From positions 1-64,000 of the forward strand of contig JAURVB010014872.1 of assembly GCA_033002965.1 (NCBI GenBank): a DNA stretch of 64,000 bases. Direction: 5' to 3'. The stretch's first letter is position 1, and every line of letters starts with the position of its first letter. Below are positions 45,395 to 57,999 of this stretch, piece after piece. This DNA is from Piper betle (taxonomy: Eukaryota; Streptophyta; Magnoliopsida; Piperales; Piperaceae). The notes beneath the pieces are model-generated. The model saw nothing but the letters and a program-made list of their open reading frames with translations. It was not told the origin of the DNA and did not search any database. A program made the position numbers and the translations under genes.

Positions 45395-46240
45395 TGTCTC
45401 TATTATTTTGCCTCAATTTCTACCACCCGGTGATAATTGATTAATCAACAAAATAATGTATTAAAATTTGCCTTACAATCGCATAAGGTGCTGTGTATCT
45501 CCCAATTACAACGACAAATAAGTCAAAAGACTCGTCGTATGATGAATTATCAATGACTAATCTAATTAATTTCTCCCAAAATCTAATTAAACCTCATGAT
45601 TTAAGATATAGGCGATCAATCTATTCTTAGCATTTAGAACATGATAATTCAAACAATCTGATTGAATAAAAAGTAAGAGGTTGAAATGAATTTAATTAAA
45701 TTATGTTAAGTTCCATTCTTCTCGAGAACGGAATAAAAGACTACTCCATAATAAAAATAGAAAACAATATAAAAAAGAAAATAGTTTTCATTATGAAAGA
45801 AAAAAATTACAAAACTAAAACTATTTCTTCTACTAAACTCCTAAACCAAGAGTTGAGATGTGACAACAACAAATGACCACCCCTTTATATAGAAGTGGAG
45901 ATATAAGAATTCGAAGAAGACATTAACAAATCGACGTAGTATAATTAATTATGATGTCCCTTTCAAGTTTCCAACACCTCAACTCCATTGAACACCATAA
46001 CTTGTAGCCGTTGGGTGGGGCCAAGTGTCATGACCAATAAATTCCAAAGCTTAATTTATTCATTTTTTTTGCATTAAAATACTAAAATTAAGTATATCTA
46101 ATAAAATATTAATTAATACAAAAAAATAAAGTAAAATATCACTTAATTAATAATGTTTATATCCGTGAAGTACAAAATCATATTAAAAATATTGGTAAAT
46201 ATTATATATTTTAAACGCTTAACACCATCTAATATAAATT
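45395..46240. other. AT-rich insertion, right part
   Basis: Continues the sequence before the solo LTR. No coding content; several A-rich runs. The right boundary with the pararetroviral half lies somewhere near 46240-46350. Confidence 0.35.
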
Positions 46241-46439
46241 TTATGGGCTAATGAAGAAAGATAACTGCCCATGATTTCGTCATAGTGAAAACAAAAATTC
46301 CGGGATACAATCCAAGGAATTTGATAGTAAATAATAAATTGGGAAAAACAGAACCTAACTCTGGATTAATATGTTCTTCGAATGACTGAAACTGCTGTTG
46401 AATAAAGGGAGGAAGATAATGTACTTCTGTTCCAGCATC

Positions 46440-47470
46440 TCTTACTGGGATAAAAGTTAAATATAAACATGTATCATTTATGCATACAATTGCATAAGGT
46501 AATTTATACTAAATTTTAATTTTTGGTCATTTGCAGTAGATAAAACTTGTTTTGTTTTCTTATAAAATCTAGTAGGAATTAATCCTTCACGGATTATATT
46601 TCTATTAGCTCTAGTATCAACCAAAGCTAATGTTTCTAATGTAAATTTTTTACCAAGAATTATTTTTATTTTTAAAATATACTTTCTACAAATAGTTTGT
46701 TCTATAACATTTAAATATTCTTGAGGTTCTAGAGGTTGAGAAGTTTCACCTATTTTAAATTCTAAATCCTCAAAGATTTTTAAGTCTTCACTTTCATTAT
46801 CAGATTCATTATTTTTATTTCCATTTACTAATTCTAATATTTAGATACGTTTTCTTAATTGTATTACTTCTGATTTTAATGTATTAATTTCTTGACGAAG
46901 ATCTTGTAATGTAACATGTTTTTCCTTTTTCATTCTATCAAAGACTTCGGTCATAGAATATAAAGGATGAACTATAGCTTCCATTTTTTGTTTTAACTTA
47001 TTTTCTCTAGTAGAAGCTATAACCTTTTCTATTAATTGTCTTTTTTGTTCTTTATCCTGAATATTATCTATTAGATCTAATAACAATGATTCTTGAGCAT
47101 TTATCATATTAATACTTACATTATTTAATGCTTTATAAGTATCATAAATATCATTACATTCACAATCTCATGATGTATCGGAATCTCTAGTTGAATAGTA
47201 TGATTCATCTATTTCTAAAGCTTTATATTCAGATGTATCACTTAATTCTTCTAATAAAGAATATAAGCTTTCTTTTTGTTCATGTGGAATATTTAATTCT
47301 TTTATTTTCTTTCTTAATTTACATTGATTTCTTGTATGTCCCGACTGACCACAGTCCCAACATACAACTGGTTTAGTTTTACTTCTAACTCTTTTTGCAA
47401 ATAAAGGAGGTAGCTCAGCTATAAATCTTTCTTTCCAAAATTCGGAATTAGATTCATCTCTTTGGAATTA
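46440..47470 (-). pseudogene. Endogenous pararetrovirus coat-protein and protease fragment
   Basis: In sense order on the minus strand: a segment with FWKERFIAELPPLFAKRVR, the CCHC knuckle CWDCGQSGHTRNQC (near 47370-47329), an acidic and coiled-coil stretch (47107-46841), then after a stop an aspartic-protease-like segment LALVDTRANRNII and GLIPTRFYKKT (about 46630-46560). This coat-knuckle-protease order is that of Caulimoviridae. The catalytic DTG reads DTR, and stops interrupt the frame, so it is dead. The reverse transcriptase expected next is absent, lost or displaced by insertions. Confidence 0.75.
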
Positions 47471-47619
47471 TAAGGCTAAAAAAGTATCATGACACCATCA
47501 ATAATGTGTTAAATGATGGACATTTTTAACTCATTATTAATTCCTGAGTTCTTTCTTTTAATATATTCGGGCCCGCTCGCTTGTCCGCCTGCTTGCGGGT
47601 CTTCGTGAGGGGTAATTAT

Positions 47620-47698
47620 GGGCCGATGGATCGAAATCCAGTGGCCCACAATAGCTGCGCTGCATGCGCCGCAAAAAACTTGCAATGCATGCTAGTAA

Positions 47699-47736
<38 letters not shown>

Positions 47737-48470
47737 ACCCTTTCCCCCCCTCCCGCCATTCATGCTGCCCCTTCAGCACAGAATTAATATTACGAAATTT
47801 TTTTAAAATAAAATAATTTCATAATAAAAGCTTACTCGATCCAGACTAGAGTTAATATTATGAAAAAAATTTTTAATAAAATAATTTCATAATAAAAACT
47901 TTATTCGATCCCGACTCAAATTAATATTACAAAATAAATTTTAATAAAATATAAAATAATTTCGTAATAAAAACTTTATTCAATCCTGACTCGAGTTTAA
48001 ATAATTTATTAAGGAATTATTTTATTTTTTAAAAATTTATTTTGTAATAAAAATTTATTCTGTAATAAATTATTTTGTAATAAAAACTTGACTCGAGTCG
48101 GGACTGAGTAAAATTTTTTTAATGAATTATTTTATTTTCTTTTACATTTATATTGTATTAAAAACTTAACTCGGTCCCGCACAAGATCAAGTCTAGTTTT
48201 TATCATAAAATTATTTTATATTTTTTTAAATTTATTTCATAGTATTGACTCGACTCGAATTGACTTGGGGGGGGGGTGGTGGCACCGTGGCTGCTGGCGA
48301 GGGTGATGGGGGATGGCAGCTGCAGGAGGGCCAAGGGGGGACTTGGCTGGGGTTGGGACGGGGTTGGGACCAGGGCGGCTTGAACGGTGGGAGGGGGCAG
48401 GAATGGGTAAAAAAAGAAGAAGAGTGTGGGCCGTTGGATTACAAACAAGGCAGCGCATAGGAGCAATACT
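47620..48470. repeat. Repeat-rich block with CT run and 68-bp units
   Basis: GGGCCGATGGATCGAAATCCAG near 47620 and GGGCCGTTGGATTACAAA near 48428 recall words of hairpin 1. A (CT)n microsatellite lies at about 47700-47734. 47783-48000 has three units of about 68 bp (TTAATATTACGAAA..AAAACTTTATTCGATCC), with an inverted version at 48000-48200. 48268-48420 is G-rich. It may be a degraded foldback element. Overlapping frames are artefacts. Confidence 0.4.
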
Positions 48471-48483
48471 ATATACAGAGAGA

Positions 48484-49115
48484 AGCACTGGGGTTCGCCC
48501 TGCGCAGAAATAATTTTTTTGCCCTGAGCTTTGATTTGGGCCGTTCGATTACAAGGACGACCCAAATCTATTGTTTTAAAAAACTGTCGTCGCCATCCAC
48601 ATTCAGCCACAGGCTGCTTTGTCTGGCCGCCCACCGGCCAAATCCGATAGTGGGGTAGGCAAACATGACCGGCCACGTCTAACCAGGTCCGTCCACCTCA
48701 GGTTGGATTTGGCCTTCCTAGAGGATGGCCAGGTCTAGCCCGTAGTGGCTGGACCTAGCTAGCTACAGCCAGATCCGGCCGTTTAGCAAAAAAAAAATGA
48801 CAAAATTTCTGTGGCCGCCACCTTGCCGCAGATGCCCCTCCTCCCTGCTCCCCCTTAACCCAGCCATCCCGCCGCTCTACAGCCAGCCGCTGCGGGGCAG
48901 GGGTGTCCTTAGCAGGGGAGCAGGGAAGAGGGGTATTCGCGGCAGGGCGATGGGCTTAAGGTGGAGCACGGAGGCCATGGCGGGACGGTGAGGTTTTGGT
49001 GAAGTGTTGTGGGAGGCTTAGTTTTTTTTTTTTTGAAAACAATAGATCTTGAGCCATCCTTGTGATCAATCAATCCAGATCAAAGTCGAGGAATTCTTTA
49101 CCCACATACTAGTGC
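48484..49115. repeat. Foldback MITE family member 2
   Basis: Left arm GCCCTGAGCTTTGATTTGGG and ATTACAAGGACGACCCAAATC faces a right arm whose complement reads TCGACTTTGATCTGGATTG and TCACAAGGATGGCTCAAGATC. The same words occur in the element at 24861-25416. The interior is GC-rich with CTAGATCTGGC-like pieces. Outer limits are approximate. Confidence 0.6.
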
Positions 49116-51753
49116 ACCGCCTCACTCATGAGCCGAAGTTTTGTCGAACTATTTTTTTGTTCGCTTATCATTCACGAAAAGAAAAGTGAAGCTCAAAGCA
49201 AATTTTTGGCGTTATTTTTTCACTGGCTAAATTACTAGCTATTTATAAATGAATATTTATGGTCAAAGTTGGTTATTATAAAATCAACCACGCAAGGAGA
49301 ACTTAAAAGAAAAAGATAAAAATTTTACTAAAAATAAATGACAAAATCATAAATATATAAAATAAACATTTACTGCTTAAAATTTAAGTTGATTAAACTA
49401 AATGGAAAACTAGCGTAAGAGAAAAATTTTCAAAAATAAACTTAAGCATATAAATGAGATAGAGGAGACAACAGAAGATAAAAATTGCATTGAAAGGCTG
49501 AAAGATGATGGCACTATTAGCTTGCCCAGCCTGACGACGATCCTACATGGGGATATAATGGAGACAAAATCCATTATAATTACAGATCGGATATTCTAAA
49601 ATAATTTTGAACAAAACTGCCCCTGCTATTCACAAATGTGAAAAAAACACCTTGCAAAAATGTTCCTTGGGCCTCACTGTTCTTTTATAAAAATTTCTTA
49701 TTCTAAATTATATTTTATTTACCACAAACCTTGTTCCTTGGGCTTCTTACCATAGGTATAGGTTTGTTTCAACTTATTTTTTAGTCTTCATTGATCTGAG
49801 CAAGTACATGAGATGATAAGCATTCTAACCCACTAAATGTCCAAGAACCAAAAAAACAAAAAATAAAAAAGCTTCAACTCACTCTTTTTTACCTCGAGTA
49901 CACCGTGGCCATTGCATGAATTGGTGTGTCATATACTTAAATGTGATTGGGTGGTTTATAGTCATAATAGCTTGGGAAGATAAAAAGTCATGACGATTAA
50001 AAAAAACGATTTTTTGGCAGCTCCAATGTTGGCTAGTGGCTACAAATTACCACCGACATAAGATTAGAAACGACACTAAATGGTTTTGGCCATGGTCACA
50101 CCAAAACCTTCGGTCATATGCTTATAATTTTGTTTCTTTTTCAATATGAACCGTACATTTTTTCGGAAAATTGCTTAGTTTAAGCTTTCTATAATCACAT
50201 ATTTTTTTAAACAAAACAAGATTAAGTGTTTACCATATTAGTTAATGTACAAAAGCCATACGAATACTAAATATAACGAAGATCCATCCATTCAGGTCAA
50301 ACAACCTTTCAAACAAACATATATGCTGATATAACAATATTTTATATGATTTTTACCGTTAACTTACACCTGTTAGTTTAGGTTTAGGATTAATTGGGAG
50401 TGAATAAATATATATTAGAGATATTCGGCTATTACGTTTTTAGGGTTGATTACTAGCTATTTGAGTAAATTTCATGGTGATTAATTGCAGGTCTGTGGTG
50501 CTTTGGGTATGGATTAATGGAAAAAATCAAGTTTTTGGTCAAAAATCTATAATCTGTCAATGTTTGTCTACTTGGCTCATTTTCGTCATTTATTAGCATC
50601 CGAACTTGAAGTTGTCACTTTGATGAGAGAGAGAGTCGTGGCAATTAAATTTAAAACATGTCAAAATCCAACAAATAAAGTCAATATGTATGCCATTAAA
50701 GACAAAGCAATAATGTTAACCACTAGATTTGGAATGAAGCATCTAGATTGATTTGATAATCAGGCTTTGTTTGAGACAAACTTTTACTTCTTGTATCTAA
50801 AGAGACGACTTCACATACAGAAAGAGGGAGGACGGCTTGGAGAGGCAGCTTGCTTGGCTCTCTTTTCTATTTTGTTTTTTAGTATTATTTTATTTTATTT
50901 TTTTAGAAACTTTACAATGGGATTGAATAAATATTTTATATTTATAGTTTGCCACTAATTTGCATTTCTAAAATAAGGAATTCACTGAAATAGATCATGG
51001 GGTTTATCTTTATGTGAAATAAATATTTTTATTTTCTTCAAGGACTTCATTGTTTATTGTGCCCACCTTTTAATTTATCATTGGAAATTTATTTTATTTA
51101 TAGATTCAATCATGTTTTTATCATTATTTAAAATAATTATTAATGACAAATTCTTTGGTATTCAAAGTTTATGATAAAATTATTTACTACTTGTCATTTT
51201 CGATTTATGCATTTATAATTATTCATTTGATTTTATTCAATTGAAGATGGGAGTGCATACTTTAGAATAAATAAAAGGAATTTCACGATTTAATATTCCA
51301 CAATAACAAATATTAAATTCAAGATTATTACGAGAGAAAGAAAAATCAAAATTTTATTAATGATCATAAATGTGAATTTCCATAATTTATGGAGTGTGAA
51401 TTATGGTGCCCTAGATTGTGAACATTTGAAGCTTTTTTTATTGTTTATTTGCTTTTGTTTAACTTTCATTGACTTAAAGATTATTCTTTTTTGTTCTTTT
51501 TCGTTATCTACATAATTTACATTCTTGTAGTTTTAGTAAATTAGTTAAGAATAACTTAATTTGCCTCGAAATATCATTTTTCATTACTAAACTATAAGTT
51601 ATAAATTGATTTGCGCACATGCTAGTAATATTTTAAAACACAACATATGCATATACATATGATTAAACATACTTATGACGATAAACAATGTTGCTGAGAC
51701 GTGATTAATTACTTGAAACAAACACAAAGACATTTACATCATGCATGACAAAG
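49116..51753. other. Intergenic to 3' flank of copy C
   Basis: 49116-51290 is AT-rich with no gene. 49985-50110 (GGCAGCTCC..GGTCACACC) resembles 39150-39270 and 59680-59780. 51290-51753 matches the sequence just 3' of copies A (3630-4050) and B (29390-29710), fixing the left end of visible homology at copy C. Confidence 0.5.
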
Positions 51754-53884
51754 CTACTGAAGCTGGTAAAGATGGCTTGATAGCCTAGGAGCAACAATGG
51801 CATCCAGAGGAGTTGCTTTGGGCATGGTCAGACCCAATCCTTCACTCATGTCCACAGGATCATCCCCGTGGGTCGCCATGTCGAAGCTGTGAAGAAGGCG
51901 AGCCAGTGTCAAATGCATAACTTGAACTGCAAATGAGATTCCTGGGCACATCCTCCTACCCGCCCCAAATGGAATGAACTGGAAATTTTGCCCTCTAAAA
52001 TCCACATCTTTGTGGGTACTTAGGAACCTCTCTGGCTTGAACTCGGATGGGTCCTCCCACACAGTTGGATCTCGGTGGATCCTCCACAGATTGAACAAGA
52101 CTTGTGTGCCTGCTGGAACATAAAAACCTCCAACATTGCAGTCTTCAATTGCTTCATGAGGCAACGAAAGTGGTCCAGCAGGGTAGATGCGCAATGTTTC
52201 TTTGACAATGGCTTGAAGGTATGGAAGGTTTCCAATGTCTGATTCATCCACATTTCTTTCACTCCCCACAACACCATCCACTTCTTCTTGTGCCTTCTTT
52301 AGGACATGGCGGTTGTTTAGTAGCAGCGAGAGTGCCCAGGTCATTGTAACATATGTGGTATCGCTTGCAGCAAGAATCATCGTCTGCACCATATACAATC
52401 GTATAGTCACGCAATCGTACTGCAACATGTGATATTTATTGAACACTATCATGTTAACAAATTACTTTTTTATAAATATATGATTAATTAGAACCCAGAT
52501 GGTAAAACAATAGCCGCCGATTAGTCATTATTTATTAGAGATTAATTTCTTTTTATTCACAATCTTAACAACTACCTTGTTTCTATGTCAAACTGCCCGT
52601 ATAAATACTTTCTTGGTTACGACCACCATTGAAATAATTTACCATACAAGATTTGAATCAATATGCCAAACTGTAAACATTAAGTAGAAGTTATTAATAA
52701 TAAATTAATTATACATGCTCATTTATTAGAGATTAATTTCTTTTTATTCACAAAATCTTAACAACTACCTTGTTTCTCTGTCAAACTCCCTGTATAAATA
52801 CTTTCTTGGGTACGACCACCATTGAAATAATTTACCTTACAAGATTTGAATCAATATGCCTAACTGTAAACATTAAGTAGAAGTTATTAAGAACAAATTA
52901 ATTATACATGCTTATTATAATCTCACCAGTGAAATTGCCTTCATGGTGAGCTCAGGATCGCAATCAGTCACCGGAAAACAATCGATCATGGAAAGCATCA
53001 CGTCGATGAGGTCCTGGTCTGCCGTCACACCCGTCGTCGTCCTCCGGCGGCGATGCTCCTCGATCCATCCAGTCGCTAGGGAGTCGAGCTTCCTCTCTGT
53101 TTCCTTCATGGCTCGAATATACCCTCCAATGTCCAACCACTCCAAACATGGAATTGCATCCGAAGGAACCAGAACCCCCATCAAATAGAACAAGCTCTCA
53201 ACGGCCGCCTTATACACCCCGGCCTCGTCATCCGCGTCGGCGTCCTCGCCGTAGTAACGCTTTCCGGCCACCATCATGGCCACGTTATTAAAGGCGAGAT
53301 CGGCCAGCCACTTCTTGAACTCCACCTTCACCGGCCGCCGGTGGTTCTTCTCCCAGAGGTGTTGCAACCGCCTAATGCTCAAACTCACCTCCATGGCTCT
53401 GATATGCTTCATGAGCTCGAGTTGCCGGCCGGAGAGGAGTTGGAGGGTGGCCAGCTTCCTGGCCTCGCGCCAGTAGGAGCCGTATGGGGCGACGCCGAAC
53501 ACGGCGTAGTTGTAGGCCAAGGAACTTGCCGGCGGCGAGGAGGGGGCGGGTGGCGAGGGCCTTGTCGTGGACGGTGAGGCACTCCTTGGCCACCTCCCAG
53601 CTGCTGATCACCACCGTCCGGCGCTGGCCGATCCAGAGAGTGAAGGCCGGGCCGTAGCTGTCGGCCATGGCGCCGAGGGTCCTGGCCAGTGTTTGCTTCC
53701 CTCCGAGAAGGTGGAGATGGCCTAACACAGGCCATCTTCCTCTTGGTTCTGGTGCTTCTTTGGATCTAGCTATCTTTTTTCGTTGTTTTTGTAAGAACCC
53801 ATTTGGTAGGAACCAAAAGATCAGAAAGGAAATGGTGATCACGAGGAGTGCAAGTATTAATGGTTGAAGTAGAAGAACGTCCAT
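51754..53884 (-). pseudogene. CYP82: CYP82-family cytochrome P450, copy C (frameshifted)
   Basis: Exon 1 is 53884-52927, one base longer than in A and B, and exon 2 is 52383-51754. The extra C (G on the sense strand) is at 53517-53518, after the codon for residue 122, and creates a stop at 53374-53372. Past that point the correct frame is open to the splice donor, and all P450 motifs remain: WREAR, AASDTT, ETLR, PERF and haem Cys. So the break is recent or an assembly error. C is the most diverged copy. It has Ala-Ala in the I-helix, Leu393 in substrate-recognition site 5, and a 543-bp intron enlarged by an internal duplication. A restored transcript would need sequence confirmation. Confidence 0.9.
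52531..52912. repeat. 191-bp tandem duplication in copy C intron
   Basis: TTTATTAGAGATTAATTTC recurs at 52531 and 52722, and the two units stay collinear with a few percent differences. It accounts for the intron being 543 bp rather than 351 bp. Confidence 0.85.
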
Positions 53885-53950
53885 GTTTTTGGGAAGGAAA
53901 TGAGGTATAGATATTGTACCAGGGAGCTATATAGGGGACTTTATCATAAG

Positions 53951-53966
53951 GTTTATACGTTTATAC
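53951..53966 (-). promoter_or_regulatory. TATA-like sequence of copy C
   Basis: Two overlapping minus-strand TATAAAC words, 67-82 bp upstream of the start codon at 53884, at the place of the TATATAAA of copy A. Confidence 0.4.
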
Positions 53967-53999
53967 AGTAAAGTATGGATTTCTTTTCCACAGAGAGTC

Positions 54000-55430
54000 A
54001 AAAGTATCGATAATGAGGTACAGATGGTGACGTTCTTTTATCTTGCATTTACAAAAACTAGAAGGAGAAAAGTAAGTTTCGATCAGACGTAGTAAGAGGG
54101 CACAGATGCCTCAGATTTGGCCACTCATTTTTCAACCGATAATAGAACCCAAGAAATCGACCACTGATAGAGCCCAGTAACGAAGATTTCATTATTTTCA
54201 GAGCATAATATTAAATATATAAATATTAAATAGTTATTAATATAAAATATTCGACATTGGATCAGATAAAAAAATATTTATATTTAATTTGTTTTTTATT
54301 TAATTAAATTTAATCGAACATATTTTAAATTTTAATTAGGTTTAATACTTCGGATCTCTGCACCCACCCCTAAATGCCACTAATATTAGACAATATTAAT
54401 CAACTTGGATAGCTGATTAGGATAACAAAATCTAATCACTAGGTTATCTTCCTCATTCTAACAAAATTTAGGATTCTTTTTTTCTTTAGTGCCGGTGTAA
54501 TTAAACACCTACCCTTTATTTATAATTTTTATTTTCCACGGCTGGCTGCATACATATATGGCGTGGCACACGTCAAAGGGGTCTCTTTCTTTTTACAAAT
54601 AAAATAAAATACCCGTTGCAAAGAACATTACGTAAAGTCGAACATACAGGGAATATGATGAAGGGTATCCAATAATACTTATTATTAAAATATTTTATTT
54701 ATTTTTATTTTTTAAAGTTTTATATGTAATTTTGGTATTTTATTTTTTTAGTATTTTGAAAATAATTTTATTTGTTGCCTACAAGTAGTAGGCTAATTTT
54801 ATTGTACCTTAATGAATTTTTTTATGATGATTTGATTGCATGCAGACCTTTATCTATTTAGCTTTCTTTTTTAAAATTTTTTTAAGAATAGTCTTTGTTT
54901 TGATCATCTTTAAGATTAGTTATAATTTAGATCATCTTCCTTCTTCTGCATCATTTGGTGGAAATGCTTTTGTTACTTTGATAGAAATACTTTTGTTGGT
55001 TTTTATATCGAACATCAATGATTGCTTTCTTCATTGCCATCAGGTTGATTTTTTTATTCTTAATTTGTTATATTCAGTTCTCTCAATCACGGCTCCTGCA
55101 AGTTTTACTTCGTCCGACAAAAATAATTTGTTTGGATACCAAATTTTTCCGGTCGGTCAAGAGAAGAGTGCGCGCCAGGCATAATTACGAGGCTTGTACG
55201 CTCATTGATTACCACTTGGGCAAGTCCAATTAATGCAACATGCAGGTCTTGGTTTGGATGAGATTTGGGCCACACACATTAAAAGTTATTTCGGTTTGGC
55301 CTCACAAACAAAACCGGGTTAGAAATTCTCTCTTTTAACTTTCATCTTCCCACGAGGGGGTAAGTTGGAATTTGGAGGCCATCGTCACCCACTCGGCCTT
55401 GTGACCCGCCAACACCCACCTTGCCGCCAC
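54000..55430. repeat. 5' flank of copy C
   Basis: Matches the upstream flanks of A and B until the CCCACTCGGCCTTGTG word near 55390, also present at 13020 in A. Near 55130 it shows the empty site of the LTR element that interrupts copy A. No gene. Confidence 0.65.
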
Positions 55431-55454
55431 CCACTCATTGTTGTAGGGGCAGAG

Positions 55455-55905
55455 ATGTATATTACGATTCGAGTTCTTGGATTTGTTGACGAGTGTGGAG
55501 GTGGTAGTGCTTCTTCCTGGGCGGATGGTCGCTGTCTTGGTTGTCCCCGGAGCTGCCTTCCATGTCATCACTCCTAGATCTGCTCTCATGCTCCTCTTCT
55601 CTATTTTTGTTGCTGTGGATGTTATTGTTGGTGGTCTGGGTTTTAGCATTTGCACGCTCCCCTTGGGCAGCTTTTTACGTTCTGGTTTGCTCCATCAAAC
55701 AAGGAACTCAAGTAGAAGGATGGAGTGCAATGAGGAGGAAGGGGGTTGGTGGTAGTCTACCGAGGGGAGGGAGAGTCTGGGGAGGAGGTGAAGATGGACT
55801 TGGTGATGACGACGGTAGTGGGGGCAAGGCGGGGGTGCGCCATTGCACCAGCTGGCTTGTTGAAGGGGATGTCGGCCGCAACCACTCTCGCAAAGGCTTC
55901 ATGTA
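55455..55905 (-). pseudogene. HD-ZIP IV transcription factor fragment
   Basis: Conceptual minus-strand translation gives pieces of a GL2/ANL2-type HD-ZIP IV protein in the right order. Near 55900-55800 there is ARVVAADIPFNKPAGAMAH, then KSIFTSSP. Near 55600-55525 there is REEEHESRSRSDDMEGSSGD. Then comes the start of the homeodomain, PRKKHYHLHTRQQIQELES (to 55465), where a TAA stops it; CPYNNE in another frame may be the next family residues. The rest of the homeodomain, the zipper and the START domain are absent. The intact family binds L1-box DNA in epidermal cells. At least two frame changes and the truncation make this a dead fragment, perhaps captured by a transposon. Confidence 0.72.
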
Positions 55906-57990
55906 ACGTTCGATTGCGGCCCAAAAAATGAACCAAATTAAATTTATAAATTTTTAAATATTAATTTATAACTCATTAAAACCGAGAACTAATACAATAA
56001 TAACTTACCTATTCAATATGTAAAAAGACAAAATCCAATGAAACCTAATGCACAGACAATACAAAAAATGTATGTAAGACATTTACGACTTGACTTATTT
56101 AAGTGAGACATCCTAGATTAGTTACATTTTTAAAATTAACGAAGTTTTTAAATAAAATTCAGCTGAGTCTCCCTACTAAATAAGACAAAAGAAAAATTTA
56201 TACAACATGTATAATTGTCTGCGTCTCCCCACTAAATAAGACAAAAGAAAAATTTATACAACATGTATAATTGTCATTCAATCACATAATAATCTCATAA
56301 TACTTCATAATATCACTTGACATTCATAGAAATATCTTCAAGGTATTACATCACACTTCCATATCATTCACATTATATTTAAATAGATTTCACATTCATC
56401 AGGCTTTTAACTTGCCTAATCACAAAAGCTCAGTCGACCTATGTTCCTTATTCATCACACTTCCATATCATTCACATTATATTTAAATAGATTTCACATT
56501 CATCAGGCTTTTGACTTGCCTAATCACAAAAGCTCAGTCGACCTATGTTCCTTATTTGCTCCGTATAGCTGCACAATAACATGATTTCACTTGTCTGGAT
56601 TATTTAACCATTCATTTTAGGACACTAGGGCTTGGAGAAACATGCACAAAATAAATTAGACTTGCATACTAGAGAGTATTCTGTTTACAAAACAAATGAA
56701 ATTTAGTTAGGTAAATAAAAACTTGCAACTGCATTGACATTATAACACGAGACACAAGTTGGCATGGGTCACAACACAAATCTATAAGCCATACGGCCAC
56801 AACATCATCATATGATTCATAGTCACAAGACATCCACATAAATATAACATACATAACAAGAAATAATAGAAGTCCCCAAAGGACACAACACAAACACCAC
56901 CAAAACCTACAACACTAAAAATTGGCCCAACATCCACTAGAGTCCTTGTGATTTGAAGGGCTACACCGACCAACTCCAATCTTGTTCACCTACATAATAT
57001 GAGAAAATATGTCAACAACGAGTGTCACTGAGTGTCACTGTAGTATTACACTGTTCAAATATACTCAACGGAGGCGTACACATGCCGAAACACATATAAA
57101 CTGCTAGCAGGTAGTAACATGATATCATATATATGACCACCAACCGAACACTATAAGTGGGTACCGACTGAGACCGTTAGTGACGTCACATATCTCATCC
57201 ACCTCGTATGTAAGTTAAAATCCAAAAACATAATACATATATAAGGTCAAGGCATCGACAATTTAAGTAGCGCTAAAGTGAGACTTTGAGTTGATCTTGT
57301 AGCTTTTGAAATCTCATTAAAAGATCTCATCCGTGAAATTTTATTAACATAAGCCTGAGATATTGTAACACATTACGCACCAGTGTGATATCTAAATTAT
57401 TATTAAAATAATTTGACCTGATTAATAAATTAGTTGGCAACCTAATGGTTAGATTGCCAAGGCAAATTGAGATTTGAAACTTACAAGGTGTCAAATTGAA
57501 CGAATTCAATTGGCTCCACTGGAGCCAATTGAGATATCGTCATCACCTAACCTAATTGTGTAGATAAAAATTTTTATTAATTAAAATTTTTATTATCTAT
57601 TAAATTAATTTATTGTGAATTTAATTAAGATTACATGGTGAGTTCGTGTTATAATCAAACATGCATGGAAATTATTATTACATTACTTATTTAATTAATT
57701 AGTATTTAGCGTAGGATCCAATACAACTTGAATACGACCCAAATTTATAAAGTTCAAATCTTTTTGTTGTTACAACCTTGATTAGGTGATTCAAATAATG
57801 TTCTGCCTTGTACAATTAACAAATACACAAAATACAACCTAAATATTAATAAATGTATAAACTTTATATAAAAATATAGTCTTTACAACGATCTAATATG
57901 CAAAACATGTTAATCACGTGTCAAAATGATCAAAGTGATATAAAATACAAGATCTAACAAGAATCTACGTACAACAATACAAATCGTGGA
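55906..57990. other. AT-rich insertion relative to copy B, two tandem duplications
   Basis: This stretch has no counterpart in B, where 34905 connects directly to sequence like 57990. Two local duplications are seen: 56 bp (about 56168-56223 and 56224-56279) and 104 bp (about 56350-56453 and 56454-56557). It starts near TGTAACG at 55903, an LTR-like beginning, but I found no matching end. No coding sequence. Confidence 0.5.
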
Positions 57991-57999
57991 TCAAAGCAA

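Noticed and set aside
50560..50751. 63-codon plus-strand frame
   Set aside because: Short, AT-rich, no domain and no splice partners.
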